Assembly (NCBI RefSeq): GCF_900101105.1
Contig: NZ_FNGA01000007.1
Location: 60,400 to 124,399, forward strand
DNA from: Maridesulfovibrio ferrireducens
GTDB lineage: Bacteria > Desulfobacterota > Desulfovibrionia > Desulfovibrionales > Desulfovibrionaceae
Reading direction: 5' to 3'
Length of the DNA stretch: 64,000 bases
Part shown: one piece after another, positions 28,041-37,592 of the stretch
Position numbering within the stretch: position 1 is the first letter of the stretch
Layout: every line of letters starts with the position of its first letter
Position numbers and translations under genes: made by a program
The notes under the pieces: model-generated
Database searches by the model: none
What the model was told of the DNA's origin: nothing
The model's input: only the letters and a program-made list of their open reading frames with translations

Positions 28041-30092
28041 CTACTTATCAAGAACATCAAAACTATGAAATTTCATTACAAATCCTGAACGGCCTTGCGT
28101 TGACGACCGTAACTCAGTGGAAAATCCGAACATTTTACTGAGCGGAGCAAGAGCCTGCACAACTTTCTGACCATTCCGGTCAAGCATATTTTCAATGCGG
28201 GCCCCTTTAGATCCCAGCAACCCTATCACTTCTCCTATAAAATCATCAGGAGCGGAAACTTCAATATCCATAATCGGTTCCATCAGCTTTGGAGCTGAAG
28301 CTGCTAAAGCCTTCTTAAGCGCACGCCCTGCCGCAAGATGATAACCCTGCTCGCTGGATTCACCATCTTTCTTTTTAAGTTCTAAAATACGCACTCTAAT
28401 ATCCTGAACGGGAAATCCTTTTAGAACTCCGCACTGAAGGGAATCGTCTATACCTTCCGCCACAGCATCTAGCCATTCAGAAGCCCACAGTCCAGTATCA
28501 ATTTCAAAACTGACATTTCGTCCATCACCACGCGTTGAAGGCTCAACAGACAATCTTACACAGCCATAATGTTTCTCATCACCTATTTGCTTGTCAAATT
28601 CTTCTTCAGCTTCCGCCAATTTGCCCGGAACTTCCTGATATACAACTTGCGGTTTACCGGCTCTAGGTGCAAGCCCGTACTCCCTGCGCATTCTTTCCAG
28701 CACAACTTCTAAATGAAGCTCTCCCATACCAGATAAAATTATCTGTCCGGTGTCTTCATCCGTTTTAAGGTTAAGAGTAGGATCTTCTTGTAGATATTTA
28801 TCTAGAACATCATCCAGTTTTTCGGATTCATCGGAGTTTCTTGGCTCGATTGCCAACGAAATAACCGGCTTATATAATTCAATCTGTTCGAGTATAATGG
28901 GCTTTTCGGAAGTAGAAAGCGTGTCGCCAGTGCGGGAATTCTTAAGACCGGCCACAGCAACAATATCACCGACTCCTGCAACTTCCAGCTTTTCCTTACG
29001 ACCGGCATGCATCCTGAAAAGACGATCAATTCTTTCAACGGTCCCTTGAGTCACGTTCTTAACGGTATCGCCCGCGTCTATTTTTCCGGAATAGATTCGC
29101 ATAAGCACTATTTTGCGCCCTAAATCCATAACAATCTTAAAAACCAGAGCCTGAAAATCAGCCGATACAGACGGGTCCACCGTCCTTTCAACACCTGTAA
29201 GAGGATCAACTCCTTTAACCTGAGAGACTTCAAGCGGACTTGGTAAGTACTTACCGATCCCGTCCATTAAAGGCTGCACTCCGACATTTTTTAAAGCGGA
29301 CCCGGCAAAGACTGGAACAAGTTCAAGCTGTAATGTCGCTTTGCGGATAACAGATTCTATATAATCGGGATCTATTTCATCATTTAAATATCGCTCTAAA
29401 AATTCATCGTCAAACTCAGAAAGTGTATCGCACATTCTCTCACGCCAAGGAGAGACCCGTTCCAATTCCTGTTCACTGAGCTCCGATATCTCAAATATTT
29501 CACCATTCTCATCTTCGTCATATACAATTTTATTAAGACGGATGAGATCAAAAACTCCTGCAAATTCATCCCCGGCACCATCTGGGATTTGAACTGGAAG
29601 AATTTTTATTTTAAGCCGCTCCACCATGGATTCTAGAACAGCTTCAAAATCAGCTCCGAGCCTGTCCATTTTGTTTATGAAAACAAGCTTTGGAACTCCG
29701 AAATTTTCACTCTGCCGCCAAACGGTTTCAGACTGCGGCTCAACACCCCCGACAGCGCAAAAAACACCGACAGCGCCATCAAGAACTCTAAGTGAACGCT
29801 GCACTTCTATAGTAAAATCGACATGCCCGGGAGTATCAATTATATTGATTGTATTTTTACCCCAAAAACAAGCAGTTACAGCGGAAGTAATCGTAATTCC
29901 GCGCTCCTGTTCTTCCGGCATATAATCCATCGTGGCTGTGCCTTCATGCACCTCACCCAGTCTGTGAATTTTGCCTGAAAAATACAGCATACGCTCGGTA
30001 ACAGTTGTTTTACCGGCATCTATGTGTGCAATAATTCCAATATTTCGTATTTTTTCAATACTCTTTGCAGAAAAATCAGAGTTATCACTCAT
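28041..30092 (-). CDS. Elongation factor G paralogue (EF-G2 type)
   Basis: A 683-residue translational GTPase with the five EF-G domains. G motifs are A-H-I-D-A-G-K-T-T near residue 21, E-R-G-I-T-I near residue 62, D-T-P-G-H-V-D near residue 87 and N-K-M-D near residue 140. It is not in a str operon (no rpsL, rpsG or tuf), and domains IV-V have features of secondary EF-Gs such as L-G-S-K-G-A-R-I-E-N and the short C-terminus ending F-D-V-L-D-K. It probably works in ribosome translocation or recycling as a second copy. That the housekeeping fusA lies elsewhere is inference. Confidence 0.9.
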   Translation of the reverse strand: MSDNSDFSAKSIEKIRNIGIIAHIDAGKTTVTERMLYFSGKIHRLGEVHEGTATMDYMPEEQERGITITSAVTACFWGKNTINIIDTPGHVDFTIEVQRSLRVLDGAVGVFCAVGGVEPQSETVWRQSENFGVPKLVFINKMDRLGADFEAVLESMVERLKIKILPVQIPDGAGDEFAGVFDLIRLNKIVYDEDENGEIFEISELSEQELERVSPWRERMCDTLSEFDDEFLERYLNDEIDPDYIESVIRKATLQLELVPVFAGSALKNVGVQPLMDGIGKYLPSPLEVSQVKGVDPLTGVERTVDPSVSADFQALVFKIVMDLGRKIVLMRIYSGKIDAGDTVKNVTQGTVERIDRLFRMHAGRKEKLEVAGVGDIVAVAGLKNSRTGDTLSTSEKPIILEQIELYKPVISLAIEPRNSDESEKLDDVLDKYLQEDPTLNLKTDEDTGQIILSGMGELHLEVVLERMRREYGLAPRAGKPQVVYQEVPGKLAEAEEEFDKQIGDEKHYGCVRLSVEPSTRGDGRNVSFEIDTGLWASEWLDAVAEGIDDSLQCGVLKGFPVQDIRVRILELKKKDGESSEQGYHLAAGRALKKALAASAPKLMEPIMDIEVSAPDDFIGEVIGLLGSKGARIENMLDRNGQKVVQALAPLSKMFGFSTELRSSTQGRSGFVMKFHSFDVLDK

Positions 30093-30148
30093 AAAATTAC
30101 CTTCCAGATAAAAATCTTATCAAATAAAAAGATTAAACCATGTACTGT

Positions 30149-30961
30149 CTATAAACAAACAGCCAGCGCTACAGAATCTTTTCTAAAGAATCGGTCTGTA
30201 AGATTATTCCACATCCAGCAACCTTCCTGCTCATGAGAAAGTACCATTTTAAAATCAACCAAAGCTTCCCCTATAAGTTCCGCAGGAACAATTGCGACGT
30301 CTCCGCCGGATTCAGCAAGGTCTTCTATTGTCGTTTCTTCGATTGTCACATCAGGGTGAGCAAACTTAACAACGTCCATATCAGGACCATCTTCGTCCGC
30401 GCAGATTGAAATAACCGAAATATTCGGAGCCCGCCAGTATCGTACGTTCTCAGAATAGCTGAGATCAGTCGGGCATGATCTGAGATCAAGAATTGCGGTT
30501 GACACTTCTGATTCATATACAAACGAAATCAGCTCTGAGAATTTATCGTCGGAGAGCGAAACAACAGCTTCCTGCCCGGCAAGTTCAAACCCCGTCAAAA
30601 CAGGCTGAGAAAGTTCCCCTTCTCCGACGAAGACAACTAAAATATTCTGAACCCCGACCGCTAAAGCGGGGGCAAGTGCGGCAAGAATTCTAACTGCGGA
30701 AGTAGCTCCCTTGTCAACAAGCATAAGTACACAATCAAGCGGCGAATTTGCTATCTCAGTTTCAAAACCGCCCTTCCATGTATTTACGGTCCACTTGCTT
30801 TGCGGTGAATCAGGAGAATTGACAGCATAAACCTGAGCAATTGTCTTTTTCATCCAAGCTCTTTGAGGAGGCAAAACAGCCTCATAGGCTACAGCAAAAA
30901 CTTCATCAGTAATTTGAAAATCATCCAGCCATTCAGGAAAAGCAAAGTTATCTTCGGTCAT
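30149..30961 (-). CDS. Hypothetical protein, alpha/beta fold likely
   Basis: A 270-residue acidic soluble protein with no signal peptide. The middle part alternates predicted strands and helices: C-V-L-M-L-V-D-K-G-A-T-S-A-V-R-I-L-A-A-L-A-P, then I-L-V-V-F-V-G-E-G, then A-I-L-D-L-R, suggesting a Rossmann-like fold. The A-L-A-P-A-L-A-V-G-V-Q segment loosely recalls histidinol dehydrogenase-type domains, but catalytic residues could not be identified, so I do not assign that function. Tryptophans cluster near the ends. It lies upstream of the EF-G gene on the same strand (56 bp). Confidence 0.6.
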   Translation of the reverse strand: MTEDNFAFPEWLDDFQITDEVFAVAYEAVLPPQRAWMKKTIAQVYAVNSPDSPQSKWTVNTWKGGFETEIANSPLDCVLMLVDKGATSAVRILAALAPALAVGVQNILVVFVGEGELSQPVLTGFELAGQEAVVSLSDDKFSELISFVYESEVSTAILDLRSCPTDLSYSENVRYWRAPNISVISICADEDGPDMDVVKFAHPDVTIEETTIEDLAESGGDVAIVPAELIGEALVDFKMVLSHEQEGCWMWNNLTDRFFRKDSVALAVCL

Positions 30962-31080
30962 AATTTATCAGCCTGCTACATTTAAGTTCTTTTAAAGATT
31001 ATAGGCGTGAAAACCTAAAGGATCATCTTGGCAACAAATATAGACTTAAAAATTCAGTAAAACAATGAGATAAAATTGCT

Positions 31081-31117
31081 AAAAAAATACCCGACAGACA
31101 AAAGTCAGCCGGGTAAA
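31081..31117 (-). terminator. Terminator of the trxA-trxB-bamD unit
   Basis: TACCCG pairs with CGGGTA and an inner GAC with GTC around an AAAA loop (31088-31114), with a seven-T tail on the minus strand. It is about 45 bp after the bamD stop. Confidence 0.85.
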
Positions 31118-31157
31118 TACATTCTAATTACAAACTACGATTAATTTAAGGGTATAA

Positions 31158-31892
31158 TTACAACCAATCTACAAGTTCCTTCCAAGTACCTTGTAATTTT
31201 TCCCTTTCAGCCTGGGAAAGCGTTTTCTGATATTCATAATACGACATTTCAGCCTGCTTTATAGCATACTTGCGCACTTCAGGAAGATCTTTGAAATTAC
31301 GTACTACAAAGGCATATCTTTTCCACGCAGCGCCGAATTTAGCTGATCTCCAGAAAAAGTCCGCAATAAACAGTTCTTGATCCGCAAGAGCCCGTCTGCA
31401 TTTTACAATATAATCTTTTGACGCAGTTGCGTACTCACTGTCAGGGTAAGCTTCTTCAACTCGATAAAAATATTCAAGAGCTTCGCTCACACTATGCTGA
31501 GGCTTATCTATTGAACTGAACAACGAAAAGTTACTGAGTCCTATTTGAAAAAGGACATATGGAATTTCTTCGTTACCTGGGTGAAGAGCTGCAAATTCTT
31601 TATAAGCTTCCGAAGCATCAAAAAATTTACCATCAAGGTAATACGCATCACCGAGGCTGATTTCAGCTTTTACTGTGAACGGACTGAAAGGATAACGATC
31701 TTTTAACTTCGCAAAAAAATCGGAAGCATTGGTATAATCTTTATCCTTCATGGATTCTACACCGGCTTCATAAAGTTCCTGCGCAGTATCGTCGGGCTTA
31801 GGAAGAAAATAGTAATCGATAACACCACATCCGGTGGTGCTGAAAATCAAAATACAAAACAAAACAAAACAAAATATTCTATTACGCATCAT
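31158..31892 (-). CDS. bamD: Outer membrane assembly lipoprotein BamD
   Basis: A 244-residue lipoprotein with TPR-like repeats, a core subunit of the BAM complex that inserts outer-membrane beta-barrels. I start it at the double ATG at 31892, which overlaps the trxB stop: M-M-R-N-R-I-F is followed by a hydrophobic stretch and the lipobox S-T-T-G-C with lipidated C22. A longer start at 31940 would add 16 residues that spoil the signal peptide. Repeats such as Y-E-A-G-V-E-S-M-K-D-K-D-Y and A-Y-K-E-F-A-A-L-H-P are of the BamD/YfiO type. Confidence 0.92.
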   Translation of the reverse strand: MMRNRIFCFVLFCILIFSTTGCGVIDYYFLPKPDDTAQELYEAGVESMKDKDYTNASDFFAKLKDRYPFSPFTVKAEISLGDAYYLDGKFFDASEAYKEFAALHPGNEEIPYVLFQIGLSNFSLFSSIDKPQHSVSEALEYFYRVEEAYPDSEYATASKDYIVKCRRALADQELFIADFFWRSAKFGAAWKRYAFVVRNFKDLPEVRKYAIKQAEMSYYEYQKTLSQAEREKLQGTWKELVDWL

Positions 31893-32805
31893 TATGTTCC
31901 AAATACGCAAAAGCTGCTGTTGCCGCAGTTGCGCCGTCACCTACTGCGGTAACTACCTGCCGACAATTTTTGGACCGTATATCTCCAGCCGCATATATGC
32001 CGGGGATATTGGTTTCCATTTCACAAGTTGTTTTAATGAAACCGGAATGATCCAATTGAAGCTCCACAGGAAAAAAAGTACTTAGAGGATTAAATCCAAC
32101 AAATATAAACACACCATCAACATCTAAAACAGAATATTCATTGGTAACAGCATCCTTAACTTCGATACCTACCACTTCGTTATCTCCGACAATGCGGGAT
32201 ACTACGGAATTTAGAACCGGAACAATTGTAGGGTCTGCGTTGCATTTATCCTGATAACACTTCAACCCTCTAAACTCATCCCTGCGGTGAATGAGATAAA
32301 GCTTCTTTACAAGCCTTGCAAGGTAAAGTGACTCTTCAAGAGCAGAATTTCCACCGCCGACAACAGCAACAACTTTATTTTTATAAAAATTACCGTCGCA
32401 TAGTGCGCAATATGAAACTCCACGCCCGAGAAGTTTTTCTTCATTCGGAACTTTGAGCTTTCTAAAAACCACACCGGTAGCAATAATGATTGCTCTGGCC
32501 TTAAAATGAACACCATCAACCACAATCTCGTGAGAATCCTTCCCCGGAATAATCTCTCGAACTTCGTCATATATTTTATCAAAGGGATATTGTTGAACAT
32601 GTTCAGCCATGTAGTCAGCAAGTTCGTAACCTTTGATGCCTCCGGGAAAACCGGGATAATTCTCAAGCTCTTCAGTGAGAAGCATCTGACCACCAGGCGC
32701 AAGCTTCTCCACGACAAGTATTTTTACACCTGCCCGTACGAGATAAAGGGCGGCCGCCATTCCGGCTGGGCCGCCCCCGATAACAATGGCGTCATAAGAC
32801 TTCAT
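31882..32805 (-). CDS. trxB: Thioredoxin reductase
   Basis: A 307-residue flavoprotein that reduces thioredoxin with NADPH. The FAD motif V-I-G-G-G-P-A-G-M-A-A lies at residues 8-18, and the redox cysteines in Y-C-A-L-C-D-G near residue 133 (family usual CATC). The NADPH-type motif V-V-G-G-G-N-S-A-L-E-E is near residue 152, and the C-terminal FAD motif G-I-Y-A-A-G-D-I-R near residue 272. It lies 4 bp after trxA and overlaps bamD by 11 bp, so trxA-trxB-bamD read as one unit. Confidence 0.97.
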   Translation of the reverse strand: MKSYDAIVIGGGPAGMAAALYLVRAGVKILVVEKLAPGGQMLLTEELENYPGFPGGIKGYELADYMAEHVQQYPFDKIYDEVREIIPGKDSHEIVVDGVHFKARAIIIATGVVFRKLKVPNEEKLLGRGVSYCALCDGNFYKNKVVAVVGGGNSALEESLYLARLVKKLYLIHRRDEFRGLKCYQDKCNADPTIVPVLNSVVSRIVGDNEVVGIEVKDAVTNEYSVLDVDGVFIFVGFNPLSTFFPVELQLDHSGFIKTTCEMETNIPGIYAAGDIRSKNCRQVVTAVGDGATAATAAFAYLEHNDA

Positions 32806-32809
32806 GAAA

Positions 32810-33130
32810 TTAAAGAGCCTTGCTGGTAATCATTTCCTTGATACTGCTTTTAGAAACAGCTCCTGTAGTCTGATCAACAACTTCTCCATCTTTAAAGAGA
32901 ATAAGAGTAGGAATAGCGCGAATACCATACTTACCGGGAGATGAAGGATTATCATCAACATTCATCTTACAAATTTTAATCTGTCCGGAAAACTCTTCAG
33001 CGAGTTCGTCAATTACAGGACCCATTGCGCGACAAGGTCCACACCAAGGCGCCCAGAAATCAACCAGAACAGGCTTGTCACTATTTAGAACTTCTTCTTG
33101 AAAATTAGAATCGGTTACCTGTAAAGCCAT
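32810..33130 (-). CDS. trxA: Thioredoxin
   Basis: A 106-residue dithiol-disulfide oxidoreductase with the classic active site W-A-P-W-C-G-P-C-R near residue 30 and the cis-proline segment R-A-I-P-T-L-I near residue 74. AAGGAG is close upstream of the ATG. It heads the trxA-trxB-bamD unit, giving a reductase and substrate pair in one transcript. A good promoter is visible about 100 bp upstream. Confidence 0.97.
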   Translation of the reverse strand: MALQVTDSNFQEEVLNSDKPVLVDFWAPWCGPCRAMGPVIDELAEEFSGQIKICKMNVDDNPSSPGKYGIRAIPTLILFKDGEVVDQTTGAVSKSSIKEMITSKAL

Positions 33131-33228
33131 GACGTACTCCTTGTTTTAGTATTTCAGTAATAATATCCCTTGCGAAGAGATTACATCGAATTTTAATTTC
33201 TGAAGTGGAGGCTTAAGGCCCCAACTCA

Positions 33229-33256
33229 ATTATGAAATTTAATTATCGTTGGTCAA
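33229..33256 (-). promoter_or_regulatory. Probable sigma-70 promoter of trxA-trxB-bamD
   Basis: Reading leftward, TTGACC (complement of 33251-33256), a 16-bp spacer and CATAAT (complement of 33229-33234), each five of six to consensus. The start would be about 95 bp upstream of the trxA ATG. An overlapping TTGACA lies 9 bp further upstream. Confidence 0.6.
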
Positions 33257-33338
33257 AGTGTCAAGCAGTATCCAACTATCGCACTCGTATAGTATCGTTA
33301 AGATAACTACCTATAGAGAGAATGGCAATATACCTGAA

Positions 33339-34415
33339 CTACATTTCTGCAACACGTGTCCAATCTTCGGGAACCACACGTCCTCTGGGAATAGCCTCAA
33401 GATCGAAACCGTGCCTGAAACCTTCTTTAGCCAAAAGATACCCGGAAAAAGCTATCATTGCACCATTATCCGTACAAAATTTAGGCGAAGGCAAAACAAG
33501 AGGAATAGAAAATTTGCGAGCAACTTCAGCCATGACGGTACGAACCACAGAATTAGCGGCAACCCCTCCGGCAACAATAAGTGACTTAACGCCTTTATTA
33601 CGCTCTAGCGCCCGCACAGTTTTTACACTTAGAGTTTTTGCTACCGAGTAATTAAAGGATGCAAACATATCATTTCTTCGTTTTACTATTTCCGGATCTT
33701 CTGTTTCTGAATCAGGAATACCCATGGTAGAAAGTCGCAATTCCGGATTAGCTTGAACATAAAGAGCTGCAGCTGTTTTCAATCCGCTAAAACTAAAATC
33801 CAGATTATCATTTTTTATATAAGGAGTCGGAAACATTTTACGGTCAGGATTGCCAGCTCGGCCCAAATCATCAACAATCTTACCGCCAGGATAAGGAATG
33901 TTTAACAATTTTGCAGTCTTATCAAAGGCTTCGCCAGCGGCGTCATCAAGAGTTCGACCTAAAAGGATAAACTCGGACGAACTTTTAATAAGATAAATAT
34001 GAGTATGGCCTCCGGAAACCAGCAATCCGAGCGAAGGATATTGCAACTCCTGCTCAAGACCGGCTGCGGTCAGATGCGCCCAGAGATGATTAACACCTAT
34101 CAAGGTTGCGCCGGTAGAAAGAGCCAGACCTTTTGCAAAGTTCAACCCCATCAGCAAACACCCTTGAAGTCCGGGACCACGGGCTACGGCTACGACATCA
34201 ATATCATCAGCCGTAAGTGACTGCTCCTGCATAAGTTCATTATACAAAGCCGGCAAAGCTCTCAAATGCTCCCTAGAAGCAATTTCAGGAACTACGCCAC
34301 CAAAAAGAGCATGCACATCTACCTGAGAAGCCAATTTTTCGGCAATAAATTTTCCGTCACGCACCAATGCCAGTCCGGTTTCATCACAAGAACTTTCAAT
34401 TCCAAGACATAGCAT
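33339..34415 (-). CDS. tsaD: tRNA N6-threonylcarbamoyladenosine transferase subunit TsaD
   Basis: A 358-residue metalloenzyme that transfers the threonylcarbamoyl group to A37 of ANN-decoding tRNAs. The ASKHA-fold start G-I-E-S-S-C-D-E-T near residue 5 is diagnostic. The metal-binding N-H-L-W-A-H-L near residue 109, L-V-S-G-G-H-T-H near residue 133, and V-A-G-G-V-A-A-N-S near residue 281 are all present. Its ATG overlaps the fbp stop by 1 bp (TAATG), so the two are translationally coupled, although no functional link is known. Confidence 0.97.
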   Translation of the reverse strand: MLCLGIESSCDETGLALVRDGKFIAEKLASQVDVHALFGGVVPEIASREHLRALPALYNELMQEQSLTADDIDVVAVARGPGLQGCLLMGLNFAKGLALSTGATLIGVNHLWAHLTAAGLEQELQYPSLGLLVSGGHTHIYLIKSSSEFILLGRTLDDAAGEAFDKTAKLLNIPYPGGKIVDDLGRAGNPDRKMFPTPYIKNDNLDFSFSGLKTAAALYVQANPELRLSTMGIPDSETEDPEIVKRRNDMFASFNYSVAKTLSVKTVRALERNKGVKSLIVAGGVAANSVVRTVMAEVARKFSIPLVLPSPKFCTDNGAMIAFSGYLLAKEGFRHGFDLEAIPRGRVVPEDWTRVAEM

Positions 34416-35431
34416 TAGCCGTCCTGCCCCTCATAGATATCACGTATAATTGAAACTTCGTGTTTTGAACCAATGAAAAGAGGAACTCGTTGATGAAGCT
34501 CATGAGGAACAATATCAAGAATGCGCTTCGTTCCATCTGTAGCCATGCCACCAGCCTGCTCAACAAGCATAGCCATAGGCGCAGCTTCACACATAAGCCT
34601 GAGTTTACCAACAGGCTTAGAAGGTTCTCTGTGATCAGCCGGATACATAAATACACCGCCATAGATCAGGTTGCGATGAAAATCAGCAACTAAAGAGCCT
34701 ATGTAGCGCAGACTGTATGGGTGTCCGTGAACATTATCAGCGGATTTGAAATGGTTAACAACCTTCTTAGTTGCTTCACTCCAATAAGGCCAATAACCTT
34801 CATTTACTGAATATATTTTTCCGATTTCAGGAATTTTAATATTAGGATGCGAAAGCAGAAACTCACCTACACCCGGATCAAGTGTAAAACCGTGAACTCC
34901 ATCTCCTGTAGTAAAAACAAGCATAGTAGACGAGCCGTATAAAATATATCCGGCAGCTACCTGTTCGTCACAACACTGAAGTACATCAGAGGATTGTACA
35001 GGAGTCCCCACTTTACTTTTACGACGATAAATCGAAAAAATAGTTCCAATATTAACATTAACATCAATATTTGAAGACCCATCGAGTGGATCAAAAATTA
35101 TTATATAGCTTCCCTGAGGCAAGCCGTGAGGAATATCAATGATATCGGCATTTTCTTCAGAAGCCATCGCACAGAGGACTCCAGATCGAGCCATCCGATG
35201 AATTAAAATTCGATTCGCGTACTCATCGAGTTTTTTAACTTCCTCGCCTTGAACATTAATTTCTCCGGTAAACCCTAGAACATCAACAAGGCCAGCTTTG
35301 TTAACTTCCCGTGATATAATTTTAGCCGAAAGAACTAGCTCATTAAAAAGATGCGTAAACTGTCCTGTAGCACCTGGAATCTGCTTTTGATGCAATAAAA
35401 GGTGTTCAGTGACTGTTATCTGCTGGGTCAT
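34415..35431 (-). CDS. fbp: Fructose-1,6-bisphosphatase class I
   Basis: A 338-residue gluconeogenic phosphatase converting fructose 1,6-bisphosphate to fructose 6-phosphate. The metal and phosphate site [13 protein letters not shown] near residue 112 is diagnostic. [14 protein letters not shown] near residue 240 and [11 protein letters not shown] near residue 275 also match class I enzymes. AAGGAGG precedes the ATG at ideal spacing. It is the first gene of the fbp-tsaD unit. Confidence 0.97.
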   Translation of the reverse strand: MTQQITVTEHLLLHQKQIPGATGQFTHLFNELVLSAKIISREVNKAGLVDVLGFTGEINVQGEEVKKLDEYANRILIHRMARSGVLCAMASEENADIIDIPHGLPQGSYIIIFDPLDGSSNIDVNVNIGTIFSIYRRKSKVGTPVQSSDVLQCCDEQVAAGYILYGSSTMLVFTTGDGVHGFTLDPGVGEFLLSHPNIKIPEIGKIYSVNEGYWPYWSEATKKVVNHFKSADNVHGHPYSLRYIGSLVADFHRNLIYGGVFMYPADHREPSKPVGKLRLMCEAAPMAMLVEQAGGMATDGTKRILDIVPHELHQRVPLFIGSKHEVSIIRDIYEGQDG

Positions 35432-35520
35432 TTATCCTCCTTAAGGAATGTCCCTGGTGCACGGTCGTTCAGTGATTTAATTAGATAGAAACAAATTAGA
35501 ATATACATCACTAAACAACT

Positions 35521-36321
35521 TTAGAAAATCAAAAATCCGTCATCTTCATCAGATTCTGAGACAGCCTTCGTAACATACATTATCTGAGTATCACTAACAT
35601 AGCGTGACAGCCAAACATATCTGACTTCGCCTACTTTAGTAACCCCATGAACGTCTTCATCAAGAAGTGCATCCCAATCTATCTTTAAAAAAGCTTCTTT
35701 GTCTAAATTCTCATCTCCAGTCCATATACCGCCGCCATCAGGCTGCATAATTATCAATTTCTGAGGAGCAGGACAAAAGTTAAGCAAAATTCTTGGATCA
35801 AAGTGAACGACTACCAATCCTTTAAAATCAGCATCTTTAAAAAAAGGTATACAAAGATACATCTCAGGACCGAATTCTGAATAACTAATGAAAGACTTCA
35901 TTTTTATCTCAGACCAGTCCCCCTCATATTCAACCAGCGGTCCGGGCTTAAACGGCTTAATGCTTTCTTCCGGCAATTTAACCAGCATATTTGCTTCTTC
36001 ATCAACAGTGAAGACACCGGTGATCCAAGGAAAACGCATAAATAAGAGTTTAAACCAATCTTCGTCAGGATGGGAATCTATATTGGAAAGAAAAGAAGTC
36101 AACGAAAGAATTTTTTCATCCACTGGAGTAAACAAAAGAGCCAGCTTATTATCATCAGGATTTTCGATACCTGCGGATTGTAGATCGATTGTAGGATTAG
36201 GATTAACGGTGTCCTGTGCATCATGCCAGACTTTACTTCCGTAATCACAGCCTCCGGCAAATATCATCAAAATGGAAAAAGCAAAAAGTGCGACAAATCG
36301 CACTGAATTTTTAAATCTCAT
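35521..36321 (-). CDS. Putative lipoprotein with sensor-like domain
   Basis: A 266-residue predicted lipoprotein: basic start, hydrophobic segment, then lipobox F-A-G-G-C with lipidated C25. The mature part alternates strands and helices with a W-F-K-L-L-F-M-R-F-P-W-I-T-G-V-F-T-V-D segment followed by L-V-E-Y-E-G-D-W, reminiscent of Cache/PAS-type extracytoplasmic ligand-binding domains; that likeness is a weak impression. It ends in an acidic E-S-D-E-D-D-G tail. It lies between fbp (downstream) and a TPR gene, same strand. I do not recognise a named family. Confidence 0.65.
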   Translation of the reverse strand: MRFKNSVRFVALFAFSILMIFAGGCDYGSKVWHDAQDTVNPNPTIDLQSAGIENPDDNKLALLFTPVDEKILSLTSFLSNIDSHPDEDWFKLLFMRFPWITGVFTVDEEANMLVKLPEESIKPFKPGPLVEYEGDWSEIKMKSFISYSEFGPEMYLCIPFFKDADFKGLVVVHFDPRILLNFCPAPQKLIIMQPDGGGIWTGDENLDKEAFLKIDWDALLDEDVHGVTKVGEVRYVWLSRYVSDTQIMYVTKAVSESDEDDGFLIF

Positions 36322-36409
36322 ATTTAACCCGAATACCGAATAATTAAATCAAACGGCATTTTTATATAAAATTGATTTTTAAATAATTTAAAAATAAAAA
36401 GAAAGGAAA

Positions 36410-37273
36410 TTAACGGGTTGCTCTGGCTTCAAGTCGTTCGGCAAGAAGCTCAAGAGTACTCATCAATTTACTTTTAGCGTGTTTAACATATGGATCATCA
36501 CAATCATCACCACTACAATGATTTTGTTCAGTACTGATTCGAGAAGAGATATCAGCCATAATCATAAGCAGTTCATCTTTATGAGAAACATCGGCGCTAG
36601 CAAGAAGATCGCGGTAGATATCCAAAGCTCCCACCAGTTCACCTTGAGAAGCTAATACATCAGCCATAGTCCTAGTCCTCAGACTATCCATAACAACATG
36701 GCTGGTCAGTGAATCGTCATCAATTTCACCATCAACTTCAACATCGGCAGAAGCCTGCTCTATTTCACGCGACAGAATTTCACTATCAGCAAGAACATCA
36801 GTTTCTTTAGAATCTGAACAAACGCCTTTAGCAGTATCAGACGGCCCGCTATCTGTAGAAGCCCCCCCGATACCTGTCAATTTCCTGATCCCTTCAGACA
36901 TAACGTCAGCCCAGGACAAAGGAGTGCCGTGAAGCGCTGAAAAAAGAAATGCCATCGCTCCAGCGACATCAGTATTTCCTTCAGCAACAGAATCTCCCCA
37001 CATTTTCCAAAATGAGGGGTATGAAGAAAAAAGTCTGGTAAGCGGTGCAACTGCAGCTTTTGCTTCTGAATCTCTACCGAGTTTGGTAAGAGTTTCAACA
37101 AGTAACAAACGAGCTTCGAGATAATCAGGATGCCTATCAAGGCCCATTCTAAGTGAGGTTACAGCTTTCTCAAGATTACCGATTTCAACATAGAGGCGAG
37201 CTAAAGGGAAAAAAACTTTAGAGCTGGGTTCAAGTGCCAAAACTTCCTGATACCACTCAATTTTGCTTTGCAT
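36410..37273 (-). CDS. TPR-repeat protein
   Basis: A 287-residue protein with tetratricopeptide-type helices in the first 110 residues (W-Y-Q-E-V-L-A-L-E-P, F-F-P-L-A-R-L-Y-V-E-I-G-N-L-E-K-A, H-P-D-Y-L-E-A-R), then an acidic low-complexity middle (about 140-200) and a final helical part that includes M-A-D-V-L-A-S-Q-G-E-L, another TPR-like unit. No signal peptide. It overlaps the FtsB-like gene by 17 bp, so it belongs to that operon. A scaffold role in cell envelope or division is plausible from context, but nothing specific is shown. Confidence 0.8.
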   Translation of the reverse strand: MQSKIEWYQEVLALEPSSKVFFPLARLYVEIGNLEKAVTSLRMGLDRHPDYLEARLLLVETLTKLGRDSEAKAAVAPLTRLFSSYPSFWKMWGDSVAEGNTDVAGAMAFLFSALHGTPLSWADVMSEGIRKLTGIGGASTDSGPSDTAKGVCSDSKETDVLADSEILSREIEQASADVEVDGEIDDDSLTSHVVMDSLRTRTMADVLASQGELVGALDIYRDLLASADVSHKDELLMIMADISSRISTEQNHCSGDDCDDPYVKHAKSKLMSTLELLAERLEARATR

Positions 37274-37583
37274 CTGAGGTTTCTCCCTGTGGCTTTAGCT
37301 TCCCGGAATCGGGGAAAATATATAACAATTCATTCTCTTTAACATAATTCATCCGGCTGCGGATAATCTTTTCCTGATAAGCTCTATCAGATTTCAACCG
37401 TCGAATTTCTCTGCTTAACTCAAGAGTGCGACTGTCTGCATCTTCAATTTTAAGTTCAAGTTCCTGCACCTTTCTATCTAACTCTAGGTACCCGAAAACC
37501 CCTTGCTCGCTAAGACCCAGCCGTAAGAGTAACACAACATTTATTAAGACCAGAAGGCCCAGCAAAAGTCTACGCCTCAGCAC
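37257..37583 (-). CDS. FtsB/DivIC-family septum formation protein
   Basis: A 108-residue bitopic membrane protein: short basic N-terminus, one membrane helix (about 6-24), then a coiled coil (about 33-72) and a conserved end with Y-V-K-E-N-E-L-L-Y-I-F. This architecture and the tail resemble the FtsB/DivIC cell-division family, which links FtsL and FtsQ in the divisome. It is flanked by a small coiled-coil gene (9 bp upstream) and overlapped by the TPR gene. Assignment rests on architecture and C-terminal motif. Confidence 0.8.
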   Translation of the reverse strand: MLRRRLLLGLLVLINVVLLLRLGLSEQGVFGYLELDRKVQELELKIEDADSRTLELSREIRRLKSDRAYQEKIIRSRMNYVKENELLYIFPDSGKLKPQGETSDAKQN

Positions 37584-37592
37584 TATAAGCTC

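Noticed and set aside
31158..31940. BamD starting at 31940
   Set aside because: It puts 16 polar residues before the lipoprotein signal peptide; the double ATG at 31892 restores it.
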